NCBI RefSeq assembly: GCF_028609885.1
Contig: NZ_CP063195.1
Coordinates: 2,356,001-2,420,000, forward strand
Reading direction: 5' to 3'
DNA length: 64,000 nucleotides
From: Corynebacterium jeikeium
GTDB lineage: Bacteria > Actinomycetota > Actinomycetes > Mycobacteriales > Mycobacteriaceae
Notes under the pieces: model-generated
The model's database searches: none
Told to the model about the DNA's origin: nothing
What the model saw: the letters and a program-made list of their open reading frames with translations, nothing else
Shown here: piece by piece, positions 18,042-26,796 of the stretch
Layout of the letters: the number at the start of each line of letters is the position of its first letter
Numbering within the stretch: position 1 is the stretch's first letter
Program-made: the position numbers and the translations under genes

Positions 18042-18085
18042 AGCCCCAGTCAGTGGCCCATACGGGTCACAGGCTGGGGCTTTTT
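18042..18085 (+). terminator. intrinsic terminator after tRNA-Pro
   Basis: Outer stem AGCCCCAG/CTGGGGCT, inner stem GTGGCCC/GGGTCAC (one G-U pair), followed by TTTTTC. Confidence 0.9.
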
Positions 18086-18141
18086 CATATCCTTGCGCTC
18101 CCTATCGCCCACCGTGTAAGAAATTAATAGCCCCCGCGTTA

Positions 18142-18160
18142 GTAGCCTAGCCTTACCTAA
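18142..18160. promoter_or_regulatory. DtxR-like iron box upstream of the metallophore biosynthesis unit
   Basis: GTAGCCTAGCCTTACCTAA matches the corynebacterial DtxR consensus (TTAGGTTAGSCTAACCTAA) at 15 of 19 positions, with an intact right half. It lies 120 bp upstream of the SbnB-like gene. DtxR with Fe2+ represses siderophore genes in corynebacteria, so iron-repressed expression is inferred. Confidence 0.78.
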
Positions 18161-18280
18161 CCTTTCCAAAGGTTTGTTTCCGCAAGGCTCACTACCGCTG
18201 TGGCCACCGGGATTGCATCGCAGGCAGCCCGGGACAATTAGAAACTTCCCCTCACAAGACAAGGCTCAACAAGCGCAACC

Positions 18281-19360
18281 ATGGAACACCTAGCCAATTC
18301 CGGCCCATCGCTACGTGTCCTCACTCGTAGTGATCTCGCAGATATAGAACTCCCTCCCGAACAAGTCATCCGAGCAGTCGAAGATGGCTACCTTGCACTG
18401 GAGTCCGGCGCCTCCCGCTGCCCTACAAAGATGATGATCGACCTCCCCGTAGAGAGTCGCGACTCAATCGCCTTTTCCATGCTCGGTTTCGACGCCGCGC
18501 GAGACCTCGTTGGTTACAAGACCTCATACCGCAAAGGCAGCGACAACCGCGACCAGTACTACACCACAATTACCCTGTACGACGACGAAACCGGTCTGCC
18601 TTACGCCCTCATGGACTGCCAGAAAATCGGCGCCTCCCGCACTCCGGCAACCACCGCGCTCATCGCCCGCGAATGCGCACGCTCCGGCGCCACCTCCGTA
18701 ACGATGCTCGGAACCGGGCTGCAGAGTATGAACACGCTGGCATATCTGCTCACCGTCCTGCCGAATCTCCAGCATCTCCGCTTACACGGCACCCATCCCG
18801 AGGGCGTCAAGGACACACTTGACGTTCTGCAACGCTGGTTCCCGGACCGCTCCGTCGAACTCATCGGAACTGCCAAATCACTGAATAACACGAGCTCAGA
18901 TAGCATTTCTCACGCAGTGACCTCAGCTCGCGAAATCATCGCCGCGGACACCGACGCCGTGCGCGATGCAGTCTCGACCAGCGACATCACCGTGGTGGCG
19001 TCAGGTCGTGCGTGGCACCCAAAGATTCATACCAGCTGGATTCCCGAGGGTGGACTGTTAATCTCCGTAGCCTCGAAGGGTGTAGCCGATGGCGCCGTCG
19101 CGGAAGCCGACCGTGTCATCGCAACCAGCAAAGGGCAGTTCGACCTCGTCGGTCAGAGGCTCCTCCAGGGGCGCAATGTGCAGCTCGACGCCACTCTCCC
19201 AGACATCCTCGCCAGCCAGGTTCCGGGTCGTATCAGCGACTCTGAACGCATCTTCGCTTTCTGCAGCGGAATGATCGTTACGGACATTCCCATCGCTCAC
19301 GAACTCGCCGTACGGGCGTTTTCCGCAGGAAGGGGAAGCGAGGTCACACTGTGGAGCTAG
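18281..19360 (+). CDS. SbnB-like dehydrogenase (ornithine cyclodeaminase/mu-crystallin family)
   Basis: The 359-aa protein has the family layout: N-terminal dimerisation part with KTSYRKGSDN, the conserved SRTPATTALIAREC, and the Rossmann motif MLGTGLQSMNTL near residue 143, then SDITVVASG and ISVASKG. In staphyloferrin B synthesis SbnB uses NAD+ to split N-(1-amino-1-carboxy-2-ethyl)-glutamate into 2-oxoglutarate and L-2,3-diaminopropionate. The adjacent SbnA-like gene supports the same reaction here. ATG at 18281. It overlaps the next gene by 10 nt. An ordinary ornithine cyclodeaminase is the alternative, but the neighbours argue against it. Confidence 0.82.
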   Translation: MEHLANSGPSLRVLTRSDLADIELPPEQVIRAVEDGYLALESGASRCPTKMMIDLPVESRDSIAFSMLGFDAARDLVGYKTSYRKGSDNRDQYYTTITLYDDETGLPYALMDCQKIGASRTPATTALIARECARSGATSVTMLGTGLQSMNTLAYLLTVLPNLQHLRLHGTHPEGVKDTLDVLQRWFPDRSVELIGTAKSLNNTSSDSISHAVTSAREIIAADTDAVRDAVSTSDITVVASGRAWHPKIHTSWIPEGGLLISVASKGVADGAVAEADRVIATSKGQFDLVGQRLLQGRNVQLDATLPDILASQVPGRISDSERIFAFCSGMIVTDIPIAHELAVRAFSAGRGSEVTLWS

Positions 19361-20769
19361 CGCCCAGCCTACCACCGCTCGTACAGGCGTGGGAGGAGGA
19401 ACTGTTCAACCACCCCTGGGCTCTGCCGCAGATGCGGGAGTTGGCGTCGGGTCCCTTCCATGTGCTGTATCCAGCGCAACTGCGCACCAATCTGAGGGAC
19501 TTTGCCACCACGGCACAGGATATGAACGTGGACTGCACTGTGTTCTTCGCACGCAAGGCGAACAAGGCCGAGTGTTGGCTGCAGGAAATCGCCGCTGCAG
19601 ATCAAGGCGTAGATGTAGCCAGCGGACCGGAGCTCGTCGGCGCTCTGGCCGGAGGAATTCGCGGGACAAAACTAGTGATCACCGGCGCGGAAAAAGCAGA
19701 CAATCTGCTGTGGCTGGGTATCCGTCACGGGTGCACAATCGCAGCGGATTCGCCCGGCGAACTGCAAAGAATACTAGACATCACCCGAAGGGAAACGTCT
19801 GCACACCACACCGACGGCCACACACGCGTGCTGCTGCGCATTCTGCCCGCCGAGCAGACTGAGAGCCGCTTCGGCTGTACACCTCAAGAGTGGTCAGCGT
19901 GCATTTCGGGTCTGCCTGAACTCGGGAAACACGTCGATATCGTCGGCTCCTGCTTTCATCTCAACGAATACAGCTCCGAGCAAAGGGGCAAAGAAGCGCA
20001 CCGCAGCCTGGACTTTATGCGTGAGCTGCGCCGCAAAGGGTGGCGAGCGGACACTCTGGACATCGGTGGGGGATTTTCAGTTCGCTACAGCGCCGACGCA
20101 GACTGGGAAGCATTCCAACCCACGTTGACGGACGCGAGCGCTTTCCACGCAGGCCACACTCCCAGCACCTCCTATCCCTATGGCGGGGAAAAGGCAACCG
20201 GACCGGAGATGTTGCGCGCCATTCTGAACACCCCTACCAAACAGGTCGACGGGCAGACCCTCGCAGAGCGATTGCGCACCGAGGGCGTAAAGCTGGCACT
20301 CGAACCTGGAAGAGCGCTCCTAGCTGGCTGCGGACTCACCGTGTTCCCGGTACAAGGAGTCAAAAGCGCAGAGACTGAACGCAAATCCCCAGATCTCAAT
20401 CCGCAAGAGAATTCGCACTACAGGTACCAGATACTCACCGCTGCAGGACTCAGCATGAGCCTGTCCGAGCAATGGAAATCCAGCGAATTCTTGCCCGATC
20501 CCACCCTTTGGCCACAGCGCGAAGGCACCCCTACGCGCGCGTGTGTCGGCGGATCAAGCTGCATGGAATACGACATGCTCACCTGGAGAACCATCTGCTT
20601 TCCCCGCGCACCCAAGCGTGGCGACCTGCTGATTTACCACAACACGGCTGGATACCAGATGGACAAGAACGAAAGCTCTTTCCACCAGCTACCGCTCCCC
20701 AGCCGCTTCGTCTGGGATAGCTCAGTCCCCACCATTCGTCATGATCACCCCCTGCATGTGGAACTCTGA
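19351..20769 (+). CDS. SbnH/Y4yA-like PLP-dependent decarboxylase (fold type III)
   Basis: The 472-aa enzyme is related to diaminopimelate/ornithine decarboxylases. Visible motifs: PLP Lys in VFFARKANKAE (about residue 67), GSCFHLNEYS, DIGGGFSVRYS near 230, the phosphate-binding LALEPGRALLAG near 315, active-site Cys in VGGSSCMEYDMLTWR and C-terminal NTAGYQMDKNESSFHQLPLP. The last two segments recall SbnH and Y4yA rather than LysA. In staphyloferrin B synthesis SbnH decarboxylates a citryl-diaminopropionate intermediate. The GTG start at 19351 lies within the preceding gene, indicating translational coupling. Confidence 0.8.
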   Translation: MELAPSLPPLVQAWEEELFNHPWALPQMRELASGPFHVLYPAQLRTNLRDFATTAQDMNVDCTVFFARKANKAECWLQEIAAADQGVDVASGPELVGALAGGIRGTKLVITGAEKADNLLWLGIRHGCTIAADSPGELQRILDITRRETSAHHTDGHTRVLLRILPAEQTESRFGCTPQEWSACISGLPELGKHVDIVGSCFHLNEYSSEQRGKEAHRSLDFMRELRRKGWRADTLDIGGGFSVRYSADADWEAFQPTLTDASAFHAGHTPSTSYPYGGEKATGPEMLRAILNTPTKQVDGQTLAERLRTEGVKLALEPGRALLAGCGLTVFPVQGVKSAETERKSPDLNPQENSHYRYQILTAAGLSMSLSEQWKSSEFLPDPTLWPQREGTPTRACVGGSSCMEYDMLTWRTICFPRAPKRGDLLIYHNTAGYQMDKNESSFHQLPLPSRFVWDSSVPTIRHDHPLHVEL

Positions 20770-21934
20770 AAGGCTATTGGCACGTTCCATGAAAATCTCA
20801 ACTCGCACTACCCACTCAGCGATGAGCGGCGCGGGCGGCGAGTCGGCGCACCCTGCCGTGTGCACGGTTGCCCCGCCGCGCGTCAGCACCAAAATCTGCG
20901 ACCTGATCGGCAACACACCCGCACTGGAGCTTTGCCGCACAGGCACCGGAAGCCGACTCATCCTCAAATTGGACTGCTTCAATCCCACCGGGAGCGTCAA
21001 AATCCGCATGGCGATGGAAATGGTGCAAGGCGCCGAGCGTGCCGGGCTCTTGCGCCCGGGTAGCCGGATCGTTGAACCCACCTCGGGAAACACAGGACTT
21101 GGCCTGGCTATCGCGGCCTCCCAGCGCGGGTACAGATTTACCGCAGTGGTGGATCATCATGCCGCCAAAGACAAACTCGATGCCATGCGTGCCCTCGGTG
21201 CCGAGCTGATTTTCGTCGGCTCACCGGACACGAGCAAGCCATCCACCGTAGCCCGGCGGAGCATGGCGAAGCACATCGTCGAATCCGACCCGAACGCCTG
21301 GTGGCCCGACCAACACAACAACCCGGACAACCCGGGCGGATATGCACAGCTCGCGCACGAGCTTTCCGCCCAATGTTCGGACGGCGTGGACGTGCTCGTC
21401 GCCGCCGTAGGCACGGGCGGCACCCTCTGCGGAACCACACGTGAACTTCGAAGGATGGGCCACGAGGCAAAAACGGTGGGCGTCGAGCCAGAAGGATCCA
21501 TCATTTTCGGAGGACCGGCTGGCTCCTACAAACAGTCCGGCGCGGGTGCTCCCGGCGGCTTCACTATCGGGCAGAACGTGGATTATGCCCTAATCGATCA
21601 GCAGATCAAGGTAGGCGACGTCAAGGCATTCGCCACCTCGCGCGTACTCGCCCGGCGACACGGACTAATGGTTGGAGGAACTGCCGGGGCAGCAGTCCAT
21701 GAGGGGCTGCAGACCTTGCAGACCTGCGCCGCGAACAGCACTGTTGTAGTGCTTGTTTGCGACGCTGGGGAGAAATACCTGGACACAGTGTTTAACGACG
21801 CATGGTTGGATAGCCACGGGCTGCGCTCCGAGATCGCAGAGCGGCACGTGGAGAACATGCTGCGCGCCTACCGCGATTCGCGTTCCTTGTGCGCCGGCTG
21901 CCAGGCGCCACGATGCAGCGCGGTGCGGAGATGA
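20741..21934 (+). CDS. SbnA-like PLP-dependent synthase (cysteine synthase family)
   Basis: The product has up to 397 aa. The catalytic domain starts near residue 50 (ICDLIGNTPALEL) and has PLP Lys in CFNPTGSVKIRMA, the substrate loop EPTSGNTGLGLA and the phosphate loop VAAVGTGGTLCG. The residue after the PLP Lys is Ile where cysteine synthases have Asp. SbnA condenses O-phosphoserine with glutamate to the precursor that SbnB cleaves to L-diaminopropionate; that role is inferred. The start is uncertain (ATGs at 20741, 20756, 20789 and 20821, none with a good ribosome site). The C-terminus is extended and Cys-rich (SLCAGCQAPRC). It ends at the MATE start by an ATGA overlap. Confidence 0.8.
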   Translation: MITPCMWNSERLLARSMKISTRTTHSAMSGAGGESAHPAVCTVAPPRVSTKICDLIGNTPALELCRTGTGSRLILKLDCFNPTGSVKIRMAMEMVQGAERAGLLRPGSRIVEPTSGNTGLGLAIAASQRGYRFTAVVDHHAAKDKLDAMRALGAELIFVGSPDTSKPSTVARRSMAKHIVESDPNAWWPDQHNNPDNPGGYAQLAHELSAQCSDGVDVLVAAVGTGGTLCGTTRELRRMGHEAKTVGVEPEGSIIFGGPAGSYKQSGAGAPGGFTIGQNVDYALIDQQIKVGDVKAFATSRVLARRHGLMVGGTAGAAVHEGLQTLQTCAANSTVVVLVCDAGEKYLDTVFNDAWLDSHGLRSEIAERHVENMLRAYRDSRSLCAGCQAPRCSAVRR

Positions 21935-23310
21935 GGGTGGCTGCGAGGTTGAACTCCATTCAGAAGTACCGCGAAGTCCTTGGAATTTCCCTTCCCATCG
22001 CCGGGGTGCAGCTCGCCGGGGTGGCGCTGACCACCACGGACGTCCTGATGCTGCAATCCGTGGGGGTGCTGGCGATCGCTGGCGGTGGCTTGGCCATGCA
22101 GCTATACAACCAGATCCGCACGATGTGCGTGGGCATGGTGACGGCCAGCTCAAATCTCGTGGCCGAGGCTGCGGCAGAGATGGAACGGGAAGAAGCCTCT
22201 AGTCAGCCCTCGGAGGAAGGCGCGGAGCGGATCCGGCGAGCCGTGCGATCCTCCTTCGCCGTGGGCACAGGCACTGCGGTCCTCGGCGCGCTACTGGTCA
22301 TCACCTTCGGCGCACTGGTTCTTGCTCTGCCTATCGACGAGCAGGTCGCCCATCTCACCTTCGCCATGACCCTCACATTGGCGCCGGGACTCATCCCCAT
22401 GTTGTGGCTCAACGTCTTGCGCCAGTTCGCGGTGGGCATGCGCAAGCCTGGCTCCCTGCTTGCCATCACGCTGGTATCAATCTTCGTCAACATCGCCCTG
22501 AACTGGTCGTTTATGGCTTGGGCAACGTCGGACACATGGAAGGTGGCGGGCATCGGGCTATCCACGACCACCGTCCAACTTTTCACGTTGCTAGCCTTCC
22601 GCGTGGTCGTGCTGCGTATACCCGAGCTGCAACCCTACTTTCAGGTTCTGCCCCGCGCCGGCGACGGGGAGACTATACGCCACCTCGTGCGCCTCGGAGT
22701 ACCAGTTAGCCTGACCTATGGCTCGGAGGCAGCGATTACGACAATCGCCGGGTTGGCGATGGGAACCCTCAGCCCACAGATGTTGGCAGCGCACAACGTT
22801 GTCAACCAGCTAGCGTACATCGTCTACCAGGTTTGCATCGGCTTCTCCCATGGCGGGTCGGTGCTCATCACGAGGGCACGAGCCGAAGGCGCCAACGCGG
22901 TGCGCGCGGTAACCCGGCGCGTGCTACTCGTCGTGGTCGTGTACCTGGGGATTATGGGCGCACTGTGGCTTCTGCTGGGTCGCTGGATACTGCGCCCGTT
23001 CCTGGGAAGTGCAGACGCCACCACCTTCCACATCGCCGTCCTGCTTCTGTGCCTCGCCGTGCTTCAGCAGTTCTCTAAGGGAATTCAGAACGTGACAGTG
23101 GGTTTGCTGAGGGGGCTCAAGGACACCACTTCCGGGCTGCGCTGCACTCTCATTGGATATTGGCTAGTCGGCGTACCCGGAATTCTGGTGATGGGCAAGC
23201 TCCTTAGGTGGGAGGGCTACGGCGTGTGGTGGGGACTGATCGCGGGCTTCGCAACCACTGCCGTGCTGCTATTGCGGACCTATTCTCGACGCCTCGCTTC
23301 AATTTCCTAA
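21931..23310 (+). CDS. MATE-family exporter, probable metallophore efflux pump
   Basis: The 459-aa polytopic membrane protein has about 12 hydrophobic helices in two halves and a hydrophilic acidic/Ser loop (EMEREEASSQPSEEGAERIRR). Sequences such as LGISLPIAGVQLAGVALTTTDVLML and the second-half LVRLGVPVSLTYGSEAAITTIAG are typical of MATE/NorM transporters. I selected ATG 21931, which overlaps the SbnA-like stop (ATGA). Placement as the last gene of the biosynthetic unit suggests it exports the product. Staphyloferrin B loci use an MFS pump (SbnD) instead. Confidence 0.85.
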   Translation: MRVAARLNSIQKYREVLGISLPIAGVQLAGVALTTTDVLMLQSVGVLAIAGGGLAMQLYNQIRTMCVGMVTASSNLVAEAAAEMEREEASSQPSEEGAERIRRAVRSSFAVGTGTAVLGALLVITFGALVLALPIDEQVAHLTFAMTLTLAPGLIPMLWLNVLRQFAVGMRKPGSLLAITLVSIFVNIALNWSFMAWATSDTWKVAGIGLSTTTVQLFTLLAFRVVVLRIPELQPYFQVLPRAGDGETIRHLVRLGVPVSLTYGSEAAITTIAGLAMGTLSPQMLAAHNVVNQLAYIVYQVCIGFSHGGSVLITRARAEGANAVRAVTRRVLLVVVVYLGIMGALWLLLGRWILRPFLGSADATTFHIAVLLLCLAVLQQFSKGIQNVTVGLLRGLKDTTSGLRCTLIGYWLVGVPGILVMGKLLRWEGYGVWWGLIAGFATTAVLLLRTYSRRLASIS

Positions 23311-23353
23311 TGGGGCGTAAGACGGCTTTTACCTCCAAGCATTGCCTTTGATC

Positions 23354-23372
23354 GAAGGTGTGGCTAACCTAA
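23354..23372. promoter_or_regulatory. DtxR-like iron box upstream of the ABC importer unit
   Basis: GAAGGTGTGGCTAACCTAA matches the DtxR consensus at 15 of 19 positions with a perfect right arm (GGCTAACCTAA). It is 29 bp before the lipoprotein start, a position suited to repression. Confidence 0.78.
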
Positions 23373-23400
23373 GTAAGCCAACCCAAAGAAAGGAACACAG

Positions 23401-24618
23401 TTGTCCCTCACGACACTTAGGGCTCGCAGCCCCCGAACCCCCATGCGCCCTCATCTTCGCATGGCTCGCGCAGTTGTCTCGGCCGTCGCCGCCGCCAGCC
23501 TCTTCATGACCGCCGCCTGCAGCGCCAGCGACGAACCACACTCCACAATCAGCGGAGAAAAACAGCAGATCACCGACATCCTCGGACGCAATGTTGAGGT
23601 TCCGAAGAAGGTCGAGCGGATCCTCATGGGCGGGCAGAGAATGCTCTACACCACCGCTATCCTCAACAAGGAAAACCCGCTCCAGGGGATCGTCGCCTGG
23701 CCCGATGACCTGCAGCAGAACGATCCCGGCACGTACAAAAAGTACCAACAGAAATTCTCGAAGATCGGGGATATCAAGCAGACCGGCGAGGTTTACGACG
23801 GTTCGATGTCCCTCGAGCAGGCCCTGGAGTCCCGCCCAGATGTCTTCATTGTCTCTGCGAACAGTTTCGAGGCAGCCCAAGACGCTGGCATCATCGACGG
23901 CCTTGAAAAGGCTGGAATCCCCACCGTCACCGTCGACTACTTCACCGACCCGGTGAAAAACACCGTGCCGAGCGTGCGCTTGCTCGGCAAAGTGCTCGGG
24001 TACGAAAAGGAGGCGGAGAAGTACGCCCGGTTCTACGAATCCAAGGTGGACATGGTTCACGACCGGTTGGAAAAAGCCAAAGCCACTCCCACCCCAACCT
24101 TCCTCTGGCGAGCTCCCGGCTACTTCGACTGCTGCTCCACTTTCGCCAAGTCCAACCTGGCTCAATTAGTCACCGCAGCGGGTGGCAAGAACCTGGGAGA
24201 CGACATGATTGAAGGTAAGCAAGGCCAGGTCTCCCCCGAAGCGCTGGCTGGAAAAGACCCGGACGTCATCATCGCCACCGGCGCTGACTGGACTGATGCC
24301 AAGCAGCAGCCAAAAAAGACTGGCTTTATCCCCCTCGGTTACGACGAGTCCGCCGATCAGGCAGCCCGGGATTTTCAGCGCGTCGTTAACGGGCAACCTG
24401 TCCTCAAGGAAATGCGAGCCGTCAAGGACAAGAGAGCCTACGCCGCGTGGCATCACTTCTACGACTCTCCGTACAACTACCTGGCCATCGAGTGGTTCGC
24501 CAAGGCCATGCACCCCGACCTGTTTGCCGACATTGACCCGCAGGCTGACATGAAGGAACTGCACGAAAAATTCCTCCCCGTGGAGGCGAGCGGCACCTTC
24601 TGGACTGGTTTGCCATGA
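23401..24618 (+). CDS. metallophore/haem-type ABC substrate-binding lipoprotein
   Basis: The 405-aa lipoprotein has an Arg-rich N-terminus, a hydrophobic segment (VVSAVAAASLFM) and a lipobox ending TAAC (Cys about residue 40). The mature part is a periplasmic-binding-protein-2 (FecB/BtuF) domain beginning ITDILGRNVEVPKKVERI. A Cys-Cys pair (YFDCCSTF) is notable. The TTG start at 23401 has AAAGGA 7 nt upstream. It likely captures the secreted metallophore complex, given the DtxR box and neighbours, but haem or a xenosiderophore is possible. Confidence 0.88.
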   Translation: MSLTTLRARSPRTPMRPHLRMARAVVSAVAAASLFMTAACSASDEPHSTISGEKQQITDILGRNVEVPKKVERILMGGQRMLYTTAILNKENPLQGIVAWPDDLQQNDPGTYKKYQQKFSKIGDIKQTGEVYDGSMSLEQALESRPDVFIVSANSFEAAQDAGIIDGLEKAGIPTVTVDYFTDPVKNTVPSVRLLGKVLGYEKEAEKYARFYESKVDMVHDRLEKAKATPTPTFLWRAPGYFDCCSTFAKSNLAQLVTAAGGKNLGDDMIEGKQGQVSPEALAGKDPDVIIATGADWTDAKQQPKKTGFIPLGYDESADQAARDFQRVVNGQPVLKEMRAVKDKRAYAAWHHFYDSPYNYLAIEWFAKAMHPDLFADIDPQADMKELHEKFLPVEASGTFWTGLP

Positions 24619-25742
24619 GCCACGTCGCCCCGACACGGTCAACCCCTGCCGTAAACGGGAAGGATCACAAAGACAGCATCCCGCAACGTCAACGCCCCGG
24701 CGTGAGCTGGTACCGAGCAGCCAGCAGGCGCAAGGTGGCAATCATCGCCGGGCTCGCGGCTCTGCTATGTGCAGTCACCGCCACAGATTTCCTCATCGGC
24801 AGCAGCATGCCTGCTAATGAGGCGATATATGTGCTATTTCACCCCAGCGATTCCCGCCCTGTTGACCGACAGATCATCTTTGATATTCGCCTGCCAATGA
24901 CCATCACGGCGGTCCTCATCGGCGCTGCCCTCGCTGCCGCTGGCGCAGAGATGCAAACCATCCTGGGCAACCCCCTCGCAGAGCCCTATACACTGGGTAT
25001 TTCCGCTGCCTCCAGCTTCGGCGCCGCCTTCGCCACCGTCTCCGGATTCACCGCGGCAGGAATTGGAGCAACGCTGGGGATGGCCGGCAGCGCGTGGGTG
25101 TTCGGCATCGCAGCCTGCGCGGTGATCGTCCTCTTCTCCCGGTCAAAGAGCGCCGGCACGGAGGGAATGATCTTGCTAGGCATTGCAATCGTGTTCCTTT
25201 TCGACGCTCTCCTGGCACTGATGCAATACCTCGCCTCGCAGACCCAGCTAGAGCAGGTGGTCTTCTGGACGATGGGCAGTCTCACGCGCGCCAAGTGGCC
25301 CCAGATCTGCCTCCTGGCACTCGTCTCGCTGATCGTCATCGCATTCTTCTACCGCAACGCGTGGACACTGACGGCGTTTCGAATGGGAGACGACCGCGCC
25401 AGGTCCATGGGAATCAACGTCAACAGGCTGCGCACGCTCACACTGGTGGGCGTCTCCCTCATGGCTGCGACTGCCGTTTCGATGGCCGGGACGATTGGCT
25501 TTATCGGCCTCGTCGGCCCACACATCGCCAGGATGCTCGTCGGCGAGGATCAGCGATTTTTCCTCACTACATCCATCTTCTCCGGTGCGCTCTTGCTTAC
25601 CTCAGCCTCCGTGGTCTCCAAGCTGATCCAGCCCGGCGCGATCCTGCCCGTCGGCATCATCACGGCGATTGTGGGCGTGCCAGCGTTCGTCGTCCTCATC
25701 GTTCTGCGCCGCCGGCCCCGAACCGTCTCCTCGCCCACCTAA
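24615..25742 (+). CDS. FecCD-family ABC permease
   Basis: This 375-aa membrane protein has a basic hydrophilic N-terminus (about 45 residues) and then 8-10 helices of the BtuC/FecCD type (RLPMTITAVLIGAALAAAGAEMQTILGNPLAEPYTLGIS; GFIGLVGPHIARMLVG). It is the only permease gene in the unit, so a homodimeric channel is likely. The ATG overlaps the lipoprotein stop (ATGA). Confidence 0.92.
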   Translation: MSHVAPTRSTPAVNGKDHKDSIPQRQRPGVSWYRAASRRKVAIIAGLAALLCAVTATDFLIGSSMPANEAIYVLFHPSDSRPVDRQIIFDIRLPMTITAVLIGAALAAAGAEMQTILGNPLAEPYTLGISAASSFGAAFATVSGFTAAGIGATLGMAGSAWVFGIAACAVIVLFSRSKSAGTEGMILLGIAIVFLFDALLALMQYLASQTQLEQVVFWTMGSLTRAKWPQICLLALVSLIVIAFFYRNAWTLTAFRMGDDRARSMGINVNRLRTLTLVGVSLMAATAVSMAGTIGFIGLVGPHIARMLVGEDQRFFLTTSIFSGALLLTSASVVSKLIQPGAILPVGIITAIVGVPAFVVLIVLRRRPRTVSSPT

Positions 25743-25808
25743 AACTCCGTCGCCGCGCCCACTTCTTCTCGCTCCAGACCCCTCCCTCACCCCAGAAAGG
25801 ACAACCTC

Positions 25809-26579
25809 GTGGAACAGCCCACCACGGTTCCGTCAGCCCCCGCACTGCAGGTCACCGACCTGAGCTTTTCCCACGGAGCAGCGCAGATCCTGAATGGCGT
25901 TTCTCTTCCGGGGATCGACGCCGGGACCGTCACCGCCCTTGTAGGCCCCAATGGAGCTGGTAAATCCACCCTGCTGCGCTGCATGGCTCAGCTGTGCCGA
26001 TTCAGCGGCAGTGTCACCGGACCCGACGCGGTGTATTTGCCACAGGATCCCCCGCCGGAAAGCACCCTTACAGTGTTTGAATCGGTGCTACTGGCGCTCC
26101 AGCACTCACGCACGGGATTCAGTGGGCTGCGCGTGGCCACATCCACCCAGGATAGAGTCAGCGCGGTACTCACACGACTGGGTCTGAAAGAATTCGAGTC
26201 TCGCACGATGTCCCAGCTCTCCGGCGGCCAGCGCCAGCTGGTGAGCTTCGCTCAGGCGATCGTACGCCGCCCCCGGGCTCTTCTGTTGGACGAGCCAACC
26301 AGTGCTCTCGACCTGCGCAATCAGCTGACCCTCATGGAGCACATTTGCACCTACGCCGTTGAAGCACCCGCGGCAGTGGTGGTCACGATGCACGATCTCT
26401 CGCACGCGGCACGCTTCGCCGATCGCATCGCAGTGCTTCACAACGGCGCCGTTTACGCGCATGGAGCCGTGGAGGATGTGCTCACCGAAGAAATGTTGCG
26501 CGAGGTCTACCGAGTCGATGGAACGATTACGCCCACCGGTGATGGAAATGTAGCGATCACCACGTCAAGGGCAATATGA
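25809..26579 (+). CDS. FecE-like ABC transporter ATPase
   Basis: The 256-aa ATPase has Walker A GPNGAGKSTLL near residue 42, signature LSGGQRQLVSFAQAI, Walker B ALLLDEPTSALD and the switch His in VVTMHDLSHAARF. The GTG start at 25809 has AAAGGA upstream. It completes the binding protein-permease-ATPase unit. After its stop there are 217 bp without a gene before the Mrp operon. Confidence 0.92.
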   Translation: MEQPTTVPSAPALQVTDLSFSHGAAQILNGVSLPGIDAGTVTALVGPNGAGKSTLLRCMAQLCRFSGSVTGPDAVYLPQDPPPESTLTVFESVLLALQHSRTGFSGLRVATSTQDRVSAVLTRLGLKEFESRTMSQLSGGQRQLVSFAQAIVRRPRALLLDEPTSALDLRNQLTLMEHICTYAVEAPAAVVVTMHDLSHAARFADRIAVLHNGAVYAHGAVEDVLTEEMLREVYRVDGTITPTGDGNVAITTSRAI

Positions 26580-26796
26580 GGGTCTGCTAAACTTTGGCGA
26601 GTCGCATAAAATATTTCCGTTCATGTTCCGACGTGACGGACCGCCCAATTTTTTCTAGCCCTCCGAGGTCACCCTCCCGCGCATCTTGGAGACACTAGGA
26701 GCGATCGATCGGCTCCGCAGTTCGGGACGTTGAAGGCGATTGTGCGTTTGCCTAAGATATCGTCGTCGAACTCATTGGTTAGGGTGTTTTAGACAC

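Noticed and set aside
26718-26728. Ten-base match GTTCGGGACG to the tRNA-Pro anticodon arm as a possible att site
   Set aside because: Too short, and it is from the anticodon arm, not the 3' end usually duplicated by integrases.
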